A stretch of DNA of 64,000 nucleotides from Oscillospiraceae bacterium. GTDB taxonomy: Bacteria > Bacillota > Clostridia > Oscillospirales > Oscillospiraceae. The DNA is taken from positions 26,378 through 90,377 of the forward strand of contig CADBWQ010000025.1 of NCBI GenBank assembly GCA_902798545.1, read 5' to 3'. Below are positions 51,186 through 59,303 of this stretch, piece by piece. Made by a program: the position numbers and the translations under genes. The notes under the pieces were generated by a model, which was not told where the DNA came from, ran no database searches, and saw only the letters and a list, made by a program, of their open reading frames with translations. Every line of letters starts with the position of its first letter. Position 1 is the stretch's first letter.

Positions 51186-52130
51186 TCAGGAGACAAAATC
51201 CGGTTCAGTCAGCCCGTTTGCAGAAAGCCTCGATCCGATGTTCTGTGTCACTGCATTATAATAGTTCGCATCGTCCTCCGGGAGCTTGGTGACATCAATA
51301 GCTCGAAGCTGTTTCAGGTAAGTGACGAATGTCGTCTGCATCTCACCTGCATGCCGGATCTGCTCCGTATCGCTCCGGTCATAGGTAGACATGAATTCGA
51401 TATACTCGTTCATATAGTTCCTGTAATTATCCAGCAGTTCCTTAAGCTGCGGAGAGACATTCTCACTCTGCTTTTTCTGTTCAATGCTGGCCTGGAGCTG
51501 TGCTTTGGCACGGTCGATGGTGTCGATAACCGGCGCATAGTCCGGGACCGCCAGATTTCCGTACTGCTGGTACAGGCCAAACCGCATCTGGTCGATCATG
51601 CGTCCGGTCTCTCGAATCTCTTTTGCATGGAAAATTGAATCCTTGTCAGGGGCCGGTGCGGGAGAGGCCTCGATTACGGGTACCTCGATCCGCAGCTCCA
51701 TGGCCTTCTGAATAATCTCGTTGGATGCCGTCGCGATTCTGGGGTCCAGCGGCTCCTCTCCGGAATTGAGAACCGCGCGGAGCTGATCAATTTTGGCATC
51801 CAGTACATCGTTGGCTGAGGCGATCTGTGCCGGGATTTCCTTATACTCCGCCACTTGCTGCTCATAAGCGGCCTTTTCATCGTTATAATACCGCGTTGCG
51901 TCTTCGTATGGCCACTTCAGTCCATTCAGGTACAGGAACACACCCAGCGCCGCAATCAGAAGTGTCAGCAGCAGGGCGATCAGGGTATTTCCAAATGTCC
52001 ATTTCTTCTCTTCGACATAGTAACGGACTTCATCGTCCTCCGCATCAACCAGCAGATTTCCGCAGTTTGGGCAGAAGCTCTCCTCTTCATCAACTTCAGC
52101 ATTGCATTTCGGACAGGTTATTTTCGCCAT
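51186..52130 (-). CDS. Zinc-ribbon membrane protein with long extracytoplasmic domain
   Basis: A 314-aa protein. N-terminal zinc ribbon (CPKCNAEVDEEESFCPNCG), an acidic stretch, one membrane helix (about 48-68), and a largely helical domain with coiled-coil-like heptads to the C-terminus. The layout resembles zinc-ribbon-headed sensor or scaffold proteins of Firmicutes. GGAGGT 5 bp upstream decides the ATG over the longer frame. It follows the lysozyme-like lipoprotein gene by 64 bp. Function unknown. Confidence 0.7.
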   Translation of the reverse strand: MAKITCPKCNAEVDEEESFCPNCGNLLVDAEDDEVRYYVEEKKWTFGNTLIALLLTLLIAALGVFLYLNGLKWPYEDATRYYNDEKAAYEQQVAEYKEIPAQIASANDVLDAKIDQLRAVLNSGEEPLDPRIATASNEIIQKAMELRIEVPVIEASPAPAPDKDSIFHAKEIRETGRMIDQMRFGLYQQYGNLAVPDYAPVIDTIDRAKAQLQASIEQKKQSENVSPQLKELLDNYRNYMNEYIEFMSTYDRSDTEQIRHAGEMQTTFVTYLKQLRAIDVTKLPEDDANYYNAVTQNIGSRLSANGLTEPDFVS

Positions 52131-52194
52131 CTTCAACCTCCGTAAGTTTATCCTTCTTGAACCTTCTTCCATTGACCGTTTATTGGTTCCGGAT

Positions 52195-52989
52195 CTACGC
52201 GTTCTTCTCTTCGTTCAGCTCGGTCAGCCGTGGATAGATCAGCAGTTCTGTCAGTTCCTCTCTGGCTTCGCTCTCTTTCTCCGGATCTGAAGGCACTTCA
52301 TAGTACGCACAGAAATAAAATGTAGCCTGACGTGCCCCCTCTTCCGAATCGTTACACAGCCGGATCAGATCATAGGCATAGATATAAACTTCCTTCAGAT
52401 CATGCACCAGGAAACGCAGCTGACCCTCCTTTGTCACCGGGTTGAGGTCATTCTCTTCACAGAATCGAATCATTTGATCCAGTCGGGGACCGCGCCACTG
52501 ACACAGCCCGTAGGCGTTGCCCATATCGCCGACCTTATTCGGATTGAATCCGGACTCGCCCTGAAGGTTTGACAGAATCCCGGCCAGGGAGGCATCGTTC
52601 AGATTCAGCTCTCTTCTCAGGAATTCCGCATATTCCATGAATTCCTCTTCCGTGATGCTCAGCATGATCGTGCGTCCGTCTATGATATCGAACATCGGAA
52701 ATGGCGTCGGTTCCGCGCTTTTCTCAGGCAGCTGCTCCGCTGAGGGCGACGGAGTCGGTTCCGGTGTTGAATCCACCTCTCCGTCCTGGAGCGTCTCCTC
52801 TTCGCCGATCTGTTCTGCCGGCAACAGAGCACTTTCCGATTCGTCTGTCTGTTCGCCTGCAGTCTCCTGCGGAGATTCCGATTTTGGCGTGCAGGCTGAC
52901 AGGAACAGCAGCACGATCAGCAGCGGCACAAGAATTTGATATATGTTTTTTTCCCGAATGGCCGTGCTCTCAATCGGACGTATGTTCAC
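52195..52989 (-). CDS. Lipoprotein with phage-tail-lysozyme-like domain
   Basis: A 264-aa lipoprotein. The lipobox LSAC (Cys33) follows a hydrophobic segment. A Glu/Pro/Thr-rich linker covers about 40-100, and the C-terminal domain (about 115-245) carries GILSNLQGESGFNPN and GLCQWRGPR, hallmarks of the Phage_lysozyme2 family with a catalytic Glu in GESGF. It probably cleaves peptidoglycan at the cell surface. A promoter lies about 60 bp upstream. It may be co-transcribed with the zinc-ribbon gene. Confidence 0.8.
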   Translation of the reverse strand: MNIRPIESTAIREKNIYQILVPLLIVLLFLSACTPKSESPQETAGEQTDESESALLPAEQIGEEETLQDGEVDSTPEPTPSPSAEQLPEKSAEPTPFPMFDIIDGRTIMLSITEEEFMEYAEFLRRELNLNDASLAGILSNLQGESGFNPNKVGDMGNAYGLCQWRGPRLDQMIRFCEENDLNPVTKEGQLRFLVHDLKEVYIYAYDLIRLCNDSEEGARQATFYFCAYYEVPSDPEKESEAREELTELLIYPRLTELNEEKNA

Positions 52990-53044
52990 CCACTGCTCCC
53001 TTCTGCGTCAGCAATTGCTGTGCATACTTACCTCATACCTGTTT

Positions 53045-53073
53045 ATTGTACCAGATTTCTGGCTGAATAGCAA
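53045..53073 (-). promoter_or_regulatory. Promoter of the lysozyme-like lipoprotein gene
   Basis: On the minus strand TTGCTA, 17-bp spacer, TACAAT. Confidence 0.6.
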
Positions 53074-53255
53074 TATAATGATGACAATTCATGTCAAAAC
53101 GGAGAAATTGCTGCAGATAAGAAAAACGGGTATCTTGAACCCGCAGTTTTGTATCATACTACAAGCAGCTCTTCTCGTCAAGATTTTTATAAATATAGCA
53201 CAAATTTCGGAGATCTTCACAAATCCAACTTGTTATTTTTGTCAATTTCTGCCTC

Positions 53256-53284
53256 TTGCACAGAAGCATTTTTTCCTGTATGAT
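53256..53284 (+). promoter_or_regulatory. Promoter of structured RNA copy B
   Basis: TTGCAC, 17-bp spacer, TATGAT; transcription would start near 53291. Its distance to the RNA's conserved elements is the same as in copy A. Confidence 0.65.
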
Positions 53285-53490
53285 ATAGCCAGAAACAAAA
53301 GGAGTCCGAACTTCCTAATCACTCGGCAAAGTGGGGTCGGGTGAGCTCCATTGGGGATCATGTTTGCGAAGCACTCCAACACAAAGGGGATCTCACTTAC
53401 GAGATATGCGCGAGCCGCAGTTGATGATGTTTGAGAGATGATTCAGAAACGGACACAATGGGGACGATCAGAAGAAAGAGAGGTCTAAAG

Positions 53491-53520
53491 ATGTTAGATA
53501 CGAAAAATTCAGAGAAGTAA
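53491..53520 (+). CDS. 9-codon mini-ORF MLDTKNSEK in RNA copy B
   Basis: Same position as the mini-ORF of copy A, with a GAGAGGT site upstream and the stop codon in the terminator stem. Coding status uncertain. Confidence 0.4.
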   Translation: MLDTKNSEK

Positions 53521-53568
53521 GCCCTGATTGTGAGAATGGATGTTGCAGTCAGGGCTTGCTTCTTTTTT
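53513..53568 (+). terminator. Intrinsic terminator of RNA copy B
   Basis: 15-bp stem (53513-53527 with 53549-53563) with one T-G pair, then a T-run. Confidence 0.88.
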
Positions 53569-53658
53569 ATCTGCTGTTTCTTTTGTTCCGCTCCCTGACA
53601 CAAGCTTTGCCGATACCATCCGGTTCTGTCTTCCCCTTATCATTATAAGATTAATACG

Positions 53659-53679
53659 CCGCCGGAGGGCGGTTTTTTT
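53659..53679 (+). terminator. Second terminator after RNA copy B
   Basis: CCGCC-GGAG-GGCGG followed by seven T. Mirrors the second terminator of copy A, although nothing but the RNA lies upstream on this strand. Confidence 0.8.
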
Positions 53680-53684
53680 ATGTG

Positions 53685-53725
53685 AAATCCCCGAAGCTTT
53701 CTTGCAACGGCAGCTTCGGGGATTT
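53685..53725 (-). terminator. Hairpin downstream of rpsU
   Basis: Perfect 14-bp stem AAATCCCCGAAGCT / AGCTTCGGGGATTT with a 13-nt loop, 12 bp after the rpsU stop. The T-tract on the minus strand is short. Confidence 0.6.
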
Positions 53726-53737
53726 TCTCAGAAAGGA

Positions 53738-53923
53738 TTAATAGTAACGCTTATTTTTATTCTTGCGCGCAGCTTCTGATTTCTTGCGGCGTTTTACGCT
53801 GGGGCTCTGGTAATATTCCTTCTTGCGCAGATCGGCCAATACACCGGACTTCGCGCAGCTGCGTTTGAATCTCTTCAACGCATTGTCCAGAGACTCGTTC
53901 TCCTTCACGTAAATTTCAGACAC
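53738..53923 (-). CDS. rpsU: 30S ribosomal protein S21
   Basis: A 61-aa protein [20 protein letters not shown] followed by the basic [18 protein letters not shown] tail, diagnostic of S21. The start is GTG, preceded by GGAGGG; the longer frame would run into the leader hairpins. S21 stabilises mRNA-16S pairing in initiation. It has its own perfect consensus promoter and a structured leader, so it is expressed independently of leuS upstream on the same strand. Confidence 0.95.
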   Translation of the reverse strand: MSEIYVKENESLDNALKRFKRSCAKSGVLADLRKKEYYQSPSVKRRKKSEAARKNKNKRYY

Positions 53924-53942
53924 TGATTTCCCTCCCTCCAAC

Positions 53943-53977
53943 ACGTCCGAAGACGTTTCAAGGGCCAACAACTTGGC
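53943..53977 (-). promoter_or_regulatory. Two hairpins in the rpsU 5' leader
   Basis: ACGTC-TTCG-GACGT (UUCG tetraloop, 53943-53956) adjoins the ribosome binding site, and GCCAA-GTTG-TTGGC (53964-53977) precedes it. They may mediate feedback by S21, as leaders of many ribosomal protein genes do; this is inference. Confidence 0.45.
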
Positions 53978-53989
53978 TTTAACAGGCCT

Positions 53990-54018
53990 ATTATAACGGT
54001 TTTAGGCTATTTTGTCAA
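53990..54018 (-). promoter_or_regulatory. Consensus sigma-A promoter of rpsU
   Basis: On the minus strand TTGACA, 17-bp spacer, TATAAT, overlapping the end of leuS. Confidence 0.88.
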
Positions 54019-54021
54019 TAA

Positions 54022-56529
54022 TCAGTTTGCTTTTTTAAGAATCAGATTGATGATTCTGTTCTTGACCACGATGGTCTTCACGAGTTCCATCCCGGCCATC
54101 TGGCGCTGGATCTTTTCATCGGCAAGCGCGGCGGCGATGATGCTTTCCTCATCGGCATCGTTCGCGACAACGATCGTGCTGCGGAGCTTGCCATTGACCT
54201 GGACGGCCATTTCGTGCTCGGCATCGATGGTCTTCTTTTCGTCATACTCCGGCCAGGACATCTGCATTGCCATTTTGCCCTCAGAGGCGGCAAAGCCGGT
54301 CTGCTCCCACATCTCCTCTGCGAGGTGCGGTGCGAAGGGGCTCAGCATCAGGATCAGGGGTTTCAGATCGCCCTTGGTGCAGCCGTTGGTATAGTATGCG
54401 TTGACAAGGGTCATCAGCGCAGCGATAGCGGTATTCATCTTGAGCTCGAGGATGTCATCGCCGACCTTCTTAATGGTCTTGTGGATGAGCGCTTCGTTTT
54501 TCGGCGTTACAGTCTGATCATCCTTCATCAGCTCCAGAAGATTCCAGCAGCGGTCCAGGAAGCGTTTGGATCCCTTTACGGCTTCGTCAGACCATGTTGC
54601 CGTCTTTTCGAAGTCACCGATGAACATGATATAGACGCGCATGGTATCCGTACCGTATTCCCTGATGACGTCGTCGGGATTCACCACATTGCCGAGGGAC
54701 TTGGACATCTTGACAGAGGTACGCAGAGCCTCATTGCCATAGTGATCAATCAGAGCCTGCTTCTCCTCCTCAGTCTCGGCGTAGCCGACATAGTGAGGAT
54801 TGCGTCCGAGGATCATACCGTGGGAAGTGCGCTTTGCATAGGGTTCTTTGGTGTGTACCACGCCGATATCATAGAGGAACTTGTGCCAGAAGCGGCTGTA
54901 CAGCAGGTGCAGCGTGGTGTGCTCCATGCCGCCGTTGTACCAGTCGACCGGGCCCCAGTATTCCTCGGCCTCCCTGGAGAAGGGCGCCTCGTCGTTGTTC
55001 GGATCCATATAGCGCAGATAGTACCAGCAGGATCCGGCCCAGTTGGGCATGGTGTCGGTCTCGCGCTTGGCCGGCCCGCCGCACTTCGGGCAGGTGGTGT
55101 TGACCCAGTCGGTCATCTTGGCCAGGGGGCTCTCACCGTCATCGGTCGGCTCATAGCTCTCGACGTTGGGCAGAACCAGCGGCAGCTCACTCTCGTCCAG
55201 CGGGACCCAGCCGCACTTTTCGCAGTTTACAAGGGGGATCGGCTCGCCCCAGTAGCGCTGACGGGAAAAGACCCAGTCGCGCAGCTTGTAATTGACCTTT
55301 TCCTTACCGAAGCCCTGTTCCACAACATACTTCTTCATGGCAGGAATCGCCTCGCGGACGGTCATGCCGTTCAGGAATCCGGAGTTCACCATGACGGCGC
55401 TGTCGTCCTTCGCGACAAAGGCTTCTTTGCTGACATCGCCGCCGCTGACGACTTCGATGATCGGAAGCCCGAACTTGGTCGCGAACTCCCAGTCACGCTG
55501 ATCATGGCCCGGCACGCCCATAACAATTCCGGTGCCGTATCCCATGAGGACATAGTCCGATACAAACATCGGGACACTCTCGCCGTTCACGGGATTGATG
55601 ACTTCAATTCCCTGCAGGCGGACGCCGGTCTTTTCCTTGTTCAGCTCGCCGCGCTCGAAGTCGGACTTCTTGGCAGCGGCAGCCTGATAAGCGGCAACCT
55701 CGCTCCAGTTCTGAATACGGTCTTTCCACTTCTCCAGCAGAGGATGCTCCGGAGAGATGACCATGTAGCTTACACCATAGAGTGTATCCGCACGGGTGGT
55801 GTAAACCGTGACCTCGTCCGGGGTGTTGGTCTTAAAGGTCACCTCGCAGCCGGTGGAACGGCCGATCCAGTTCTTTTGCTGGATCTTGACGCGCTCGATA
55901 TAATCCAGATCGTCCAGATCGTCGATCAGGCGGTCGGCATACTTCGTGATGCGGAGCATCCACTGGCTCTTTTCCTTGCGGACGACTTCACCGCCGCAGC
56001 GCTCACACACGCCGTCGACGACCTCCTCGTTGGCGAGACCGACCTTGCAGCTGGTACACCAGTTGATGGGCATGGTTGTCTTGTAGGCAAGACCGTTCTT
56101 GAACATCTGCAGGAAGATCCACTGGGTCCACTTGTAATAGCTGGGGTCAGAAGTATTGACCACACGGTCCCAGTCAAATCCATAACCCAGCATCTTGAGC
56201 TGGCGGGTAAAGTTTGCGATGTTGTCTCTTGTGACGATGGAGGGGTGAATATGATTCTTGATCGCGAAGTTCTCCGTCGGCAGGCCGAAGGCGTCATAAC
56301 CGATGGGGAAAATCACGTTATAACCGTCCATGCGCTTCTTGCGCGTAATGATGTCCATTGCGGTAAATGGACGCGGATGGCCGACATGCAGACCGGCAGC
56401 ACTCGGATACGGGAACTCAATCAGTCCGTAGAACTTGGGTCTGGGGTCGCCGGTAATGGCAGCGTAAGGTTTGGTCTCTTCCCATCTGTCCTGCCATTTC
56501 TTTTCAATGGCAGCAAAATCGTATTTCAT
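54022..56529 (-). CDS. leuS: Leucyl-tRNA synthetase
   Basis: A class Ia synthetase of about 835 aa. HIGH-type motif GLHVGHP, CP1 editing domain with [13 protein letters not shown], zinc-type Cys pairs (CTSC, CERC; later CEKC and CPKC), and KMSKS in [22 protein letters not shown] is the usual LeuRS start and is preferred over a Met three codons earlier. The editing motif has Gly where many LeuRSs have Ala. Last gene of the smc operon, 40-odd bp after rsfS, with a small GC hairpin between. Confidence 0.96.
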   Translation of the reverse strand: MKYDFAAIEKKWQDRWEETKPYAAITGDPRPKFYGLIEFPYPSAAGLHVGHPRPFTAMDIITRKKRMDGYNVIFPIGYDAFGLPTENFAIKNHIHPSIVTRDNIANFTRQLKMLGYGFDWDRVVNTSDPSYYKWTQWIFLQMFKNGLAYKTTMPINWCTSCKVGLANEEVVDGVCERCGGEVVRKEKSQWMLRITKYADRLIDDLDDLDYIERVKIQQKNWIGRSTGCEVTFKTNTPDEVTVYTTRADTLYGVSYMVISPEHPLLEKWKDRIQNWSEVAAYQAAAAKKSDFERGELNKEKTGVRLQGIEVINPVNGESVPMFVSDYVLMGYGTGIVMGVPGHDQRDWEFATKFGLPIIEVVSGGDVSKEAFVAKDDSAVMVNSGFLNGMTVREAIPAMKKYVVEQGFGKEKVNYKLRDWVFSRQRYWGEPIPLVNCEKCGWVPLDESELPLVLPNVESYEPTDDGESPLAKMTDWVNTTCPKCGGPAKRETDTMPNWAGSCWYYLRYMDPNNDEAPFSREAEEYWGPVDWYNGGMEHTTLHLLYSRFWHKFLYDIGVVHTKEPYAKRTSHGMILGRNPHYVGYAETEEEKQALIDHYGNEALRTSVKMSKSLGNVVNPDDVIREYGTDTMRVYIMFIGDFEKTATWSDEAVKGSKRFLDRCWNLLELMKDDQTVTPKNEALIHKTIKKVGDDILELKMNTAIAALMTLVNAYYTNGCTKGDLKPLILMLSPFAPHLAEEMWEQTGFAASEGKMAMQMSWPEYDEKKTIDAEHEMAVQVNGKLRSTIVVANDADEESIIAAALADEKIQRQMAGMELVKTIVVKNRIINLILKKAN

Positions 56530-56581
56530 TTTATACATGCACCTCTGTTATGAAAGATATGATAGGATCGGAAGCCCCTTA

Positions 56582-56941
56582 TCAGGGGCTGGGAAGGGAT
56601 GAGGGCGTCACCTCTTCCGCATCACTCCAGAGTCTCTCCAGATCATAAAACTTTCTGGCCTCATCCGTGAAGATGTGCACGATCACACTGCCGAAATCCA
56701 TCAGAACCCAGATGTCGGAGCGCAGCCCTTCCCTCCGGATCGGAGGTTCCCCCGCTTCCGAAAGCTGCTTGTCCACTTCATCGACCAGCGCCTTGATGTG
56801 GGTGGAGGAGCTGCCGTTACAGATCACGAAATAATCAGCCAGTACCGTATGCTCCGCCGTCTTCAGGATTTTTACGTCTTTTGCTTTCTTGTCGTCCAGC
56901 GCGCGATAGGCGATGGCTGTGATTTGTTCAGGGGTCAACAT
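56582..56941 (-). CDS. rsfS: Ribosomal silencing factor RsfS
   Basis: A 119-aa protein that binds L14 and blocks subunit joining during starvation. It has the RsfS/iojap motifs DYFVICNGSSSTHIKAL, GLRSDIWVLMDFGSVIVHIF and FYDLERLW. The ATG is inside the nadD-HD gene end (14-bp overlap), as is usual for the nadD-yqeK-rsfS order of Firmicutes. Length is typical. Confidence 0.94.
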   Translation of the reverse strand: MLTPEQITAIAYRALDDKKAKDVKILKTAEHTVLADYFVICNGSSSTHIKALVDEVDKQLSEAGEPPIRREGLRSDIWVLMDFGSVIVHIFTDEARKFYDLERLWSDAEEVTPSSLPSP

Positions 56942-58121
56942 GTCTGTCTCTCCTTTCCAAGATGCGCTCTTCGTACCATTCACAGGCCGTCAGCGTGTCT
57001 ATATATGGTTCCTCTCCGTGTGAGCGGACCTCTTCGATGGTCATCTGCAGACCAAGCAGCAAAGCCCGGTCCAGATCTTCATATGCCAGTTCCCGAAGCT
57101 TCTCAACGCCGGGGAAATCTCTCGTCGGCTCAATATAGTCCGCAAGGTAAATGACTTTCTCAAGCAGTGTCATGTCCGGCTTGCCGGTCGTGTGCCAGCG
57201 AATAGCCTCGTAAATCTCATCCGGTACCCCGAACAGATCCCGCGCGACCGCCGCACCGGTCTTCGCATGCAGCAGCTTGGGCGTTCTGCGCTCAGCGCTG
57301 TCGCAAATAATAGCATATTTTTCACACAAGTTCAACTGTTCCTCGTGCGAAAGCCGCTTAGTAATATCGTGCAGGATTCCGGCCTCGGCTGCGTTCTCCG
57401 GGTCTTCGCCCCAGCGGCGGGCAAGCTCAATGGCTTCGCCTTCGCAGCCGGCCACATGGGCAATCCGACGCTCATCCAGCATCGTATATGCCTGCTCCCG
57501 AAGCCAGCTCAGTTCAGGCATTGCTCCGTAATAGCGATGACGGATGATGGCGGCATAGGCAGCCTCCCGGATCGACTCCGCGCCCAGCCGGCGGTGCAGG
57601 ATCTCCCGAAGTTCCGTGGAGCTCATGGGCATTGGGACATGATTGAGAAGAACAATCTCGGCGCCGTATTCTTCGCGGAGCCGTTCGGCCGTCTCCCTCA
57701 GCTTGCCGTCATCCTCATAATCTCTAGCGAGAGCGGCGATTCTGCAGTGCTCCAGAAGATACTCAAAGTGGTACCATTCTTCAAAGCACAGGAGCATGTC
57801 GGTCCCAATGATGAGCGTCAGTCTGGCGTCCGGCCAGGCGCGCTCCAGATCACAGACCGTATCGTAGGTATAGCTTTTTCCTCTTCGGTCCAGTTCCAGA
57901 GAAGATACTTCCACACCCTCCAGATCACCGAATGTCAGTCTGCACAGTTCCAGGCGCTGCTCCGGTGTCGGGCTCCCCTCTTCCATCTCTTTATGAGGAG
58001 GCTGGTGGTCCGGCATGATCAGCAGCCGGTCCGGCTTCAGTTCTTCCAGGGCAGTAATCACCGCTTCCCTGTGTCCCAGGTGCGGTGGGTTGAAGCTGCC
58101 GCCATAAATGGCGATATTCAT
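56928..58121 (-). CDS. nadD: NadD - YqeK HD-hydrolase fusion
   Basis: A 397-aa two-domain protein. Residues about 1-190 are nicotinate mononucleotide adenylyltransferase, with GGSFNPPHLGH and MSSTELRE, making NaAD for NAD synthesis. Residues about 205-390 are a YqeK-type HD phosphohydrolase, with RIAHVAGC, GILHDITK and HAKTGAAVA, a family that cleaves Ap4A to ADP. In Bacillus these are two adjacent genes. Here one reading frame without a break joins them. It overlaps yhbY by 4 bp and rsfS by 14 bp. Confidence 0.93.
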   Translation of the reverse strand: MNIAIYGGSFNPPHLGHREAVITALEELKPDRLLIMPDHQPPHKEMEEGSPTPEQRLELCRLTFGDLEGVEVSSLELDRRGKSYTYDTVCDLERAWPDARLTLIIGTDMLLCFEEWYHFEYLLEHCRIAALARDYEDDGKLRETAERLREEYGAEIVLLNHVPMPMSSTELREILHRRLGAESIREAAYAAIIRHRYYGAMPELSWLREQAYTMLDERRIAHVAGCEGEAIELARRWGEDPENAAEAGILHDITKRLSHEEQLNLCEKYAIICDSAERRTPKLLHAKTGAAVARDLFGVPDEIYEAIRWHTTGKPDMTLLEKVIYLADYIEPTRDFPGVEKLRELAYEDLDRALLLGLQMTIEEVRSHGEEPYIDTLTACEWYEERILERRDRHVDP

Positions 58122-58384
58122 TCCGGCTTCCTGCGGTACAGCACAAACTTGGTTCCGATAGACTGCACAGCCTCAGCACCAAGGGCTTCTGCCAGCTGTT
58201 CACAGGCTTCACGTGCTGTCAGCAGGCTGCTCTCCAGGACCTTTCCCTTCACCAGTTCTCTGGCAGTAAGAGCGGTATCGACAGAGGCGATCAGGTTTTC
58301 GGTGATTCCGCTCTTTCCAATCTGGACAATCGTGTCAGCGGTGGCTGCGAGGCTCCTTAGTCTTGCGCGTTCTTTGCTTGTCAT
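58118..58384 (-). CDS. yhbY: YhbY-type CRM RNA-binding protein
   Basis: An 88-aa CRM-domain protein associated with ribosome assembly. It has RARLRSLAATADTIVQIGKS (family GKxG region nearby) and ends in the conserved IGTKFVLYRRK. Length and position before nadD are standard. It lies 11 bp downstream of ftsY. Confidence 0.93.
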   Translation of the reverse strand: MTSKERARLRSLAATADTIVQIGKSGITENLIASVDTALTARELVKGKVLESSLLTAREACEQLAEALGAEAVQSIGTKFVLYRRKPE

Positions 58385-58395
58385 AAGGTCTCCTT

Positions 58396-59301
58396 TTATT
58401 GTTTGAACAGAGCTTCTACAAAGTTCCTGGAATCAAAGGGGATGAGGTCATCGATTCCCTCGCCGACACCGACATACTTCACCGGCAGCTGACACTCAGT
58501 AGCAATGGCGAATACCACGCCGCCCTTCGCTGTTCCGTCCAGCTTGGTCAGGACAATACCCGTGATACCGCAGGTCTCCATAAACTGTTTAGCCTGCAGG
58601 ACGCCGTTCTGTCCGGTTGTTGCATCCAACACCATCAGTGTCTCCACGTCGGCATCTGGAAGCTCTCTGTCGATAATCCGGCGGATCTTGTTCAGCTCAT
58701 TCATCAGGTTCTGTTTATTGTGAAGACGTCCGGCAGTGTCAATCAGGATTACATCAGTATCTCTGGCCTTTGCGGCGCAGATGCCGTCATAGACGACCGC
58801 CGCCGGATCACTTCCCTCTTCATGCCGGACGAAGTCAGCGCCTGAGCGCTCAGCCCAGATTCCAAGCTGCTCTGCCGCTGCCGCGCGGAATGTATCCCCG
58901 GCGCAGAGCATGACCTTTTTTCCGGAGTTGCAGAGCTGGTGTGCGAGTTTGCCGATCGTCGTGGTTTTACCTACGCCGTTGACTCCGACCATCAGTATCA
59001 CGGATGGCCTGGTATTCAGCTTGAGCGCAGTGTCTCCAACATCCAGCATGCCTGTCAGGACCCTGATCAGACCTTCGCGGGCTTCCTCTCCCTTGCGATA
59101 GCGGTCCTCCCAGGTTTTCTTCCGCATGAGGTGATCCACACGTTCCGCGGTCGCAACGCCTGCGTCAGACAGGACCAGCATCTCCTCCAGGTTATCATAG
59201 AAGTCCTCACTATCCGGCGCATAATCCTGAAACAGTTCTTCAAGGTCGATCTGCTGTCTGGTTTTCCCCAGACCACCGAACAATTTATCAAAAAATCCCA
59301 T
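58396..59301 (-). CDS. ftsY: Signal recognition particle receptor FtsY
   Basis: A 301-aa SRP-receptor GTPase that docks ribosome-SRP complexes at the membrane. Only the NG domain is present: N helices (about 15-95) and the G domain with GVNGVGKTTT, DTAGR, and TKLDGTAKGG. The acidic A domain of E. coli FtsY is absent, as is normal in Firmicutes. It starts 2 bp after the smc stop, the usual smc-ftsY order. Confidence 0.96.
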   Translation of the reverse strand: MGFFDKLFGGLGKTRQQIDLEELFQDYAPDSEDFYDNLEEMLVLSDAGVATAERVDHLMRKKTWEDRYRKGEEAREGLIRVLTGMLDVGDTALKLNTRPSVILMVGVNGVGKTTTIGKLAHQLCNSGKKVMLCAGDTFRAAAAEQLGIWAERSGADFVRHEEGSDPAAVVYDGICAAKARDTDVILIDTAGRLHNKQNLMNELNKIRRIIDRELPDADVETLMVLDATTGQNGVLQAKQFMETCGITGIVLTKLDGTAKGGVVFAIATECQLPVKYVGVGEGIDDLIPFDSRNFVEALFKQ

Positions 59302-59303
59302 AC

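Larger units (their letters stand above)
53291..53568 (+). ncRNA. Structured noncoding RNA, copy B
   Basis: About 275-nt transcript homologous to copy A at 8807. Pairings: 53346-53353 with 53456-53463 (CTCCATTG/CAATGGGG, a full compensatory replacement of copy A's ACCGCTGA/TCAGCGGT). Crossing pair 53333-53337 with 53373-53377. Hairpin ATCTC/GAGAT at 53390-53405 where copy A has TCCC/GGGA. Hairpin TGCG-CGAGC-CGCA at 53407-53419. The same AAAGATGTTAGATAC block and terminator design follow. It lies between the lysozyme-like gene and rpsU, with no obvious regulated gene downstream on its strand. Confidence 0.7.

Noticed and set aside
54214-56553. 779-codon open frame on the plus strand
   Set aside because: Antisense to leuS along its entire length, with no ribosome binding site or family motif.
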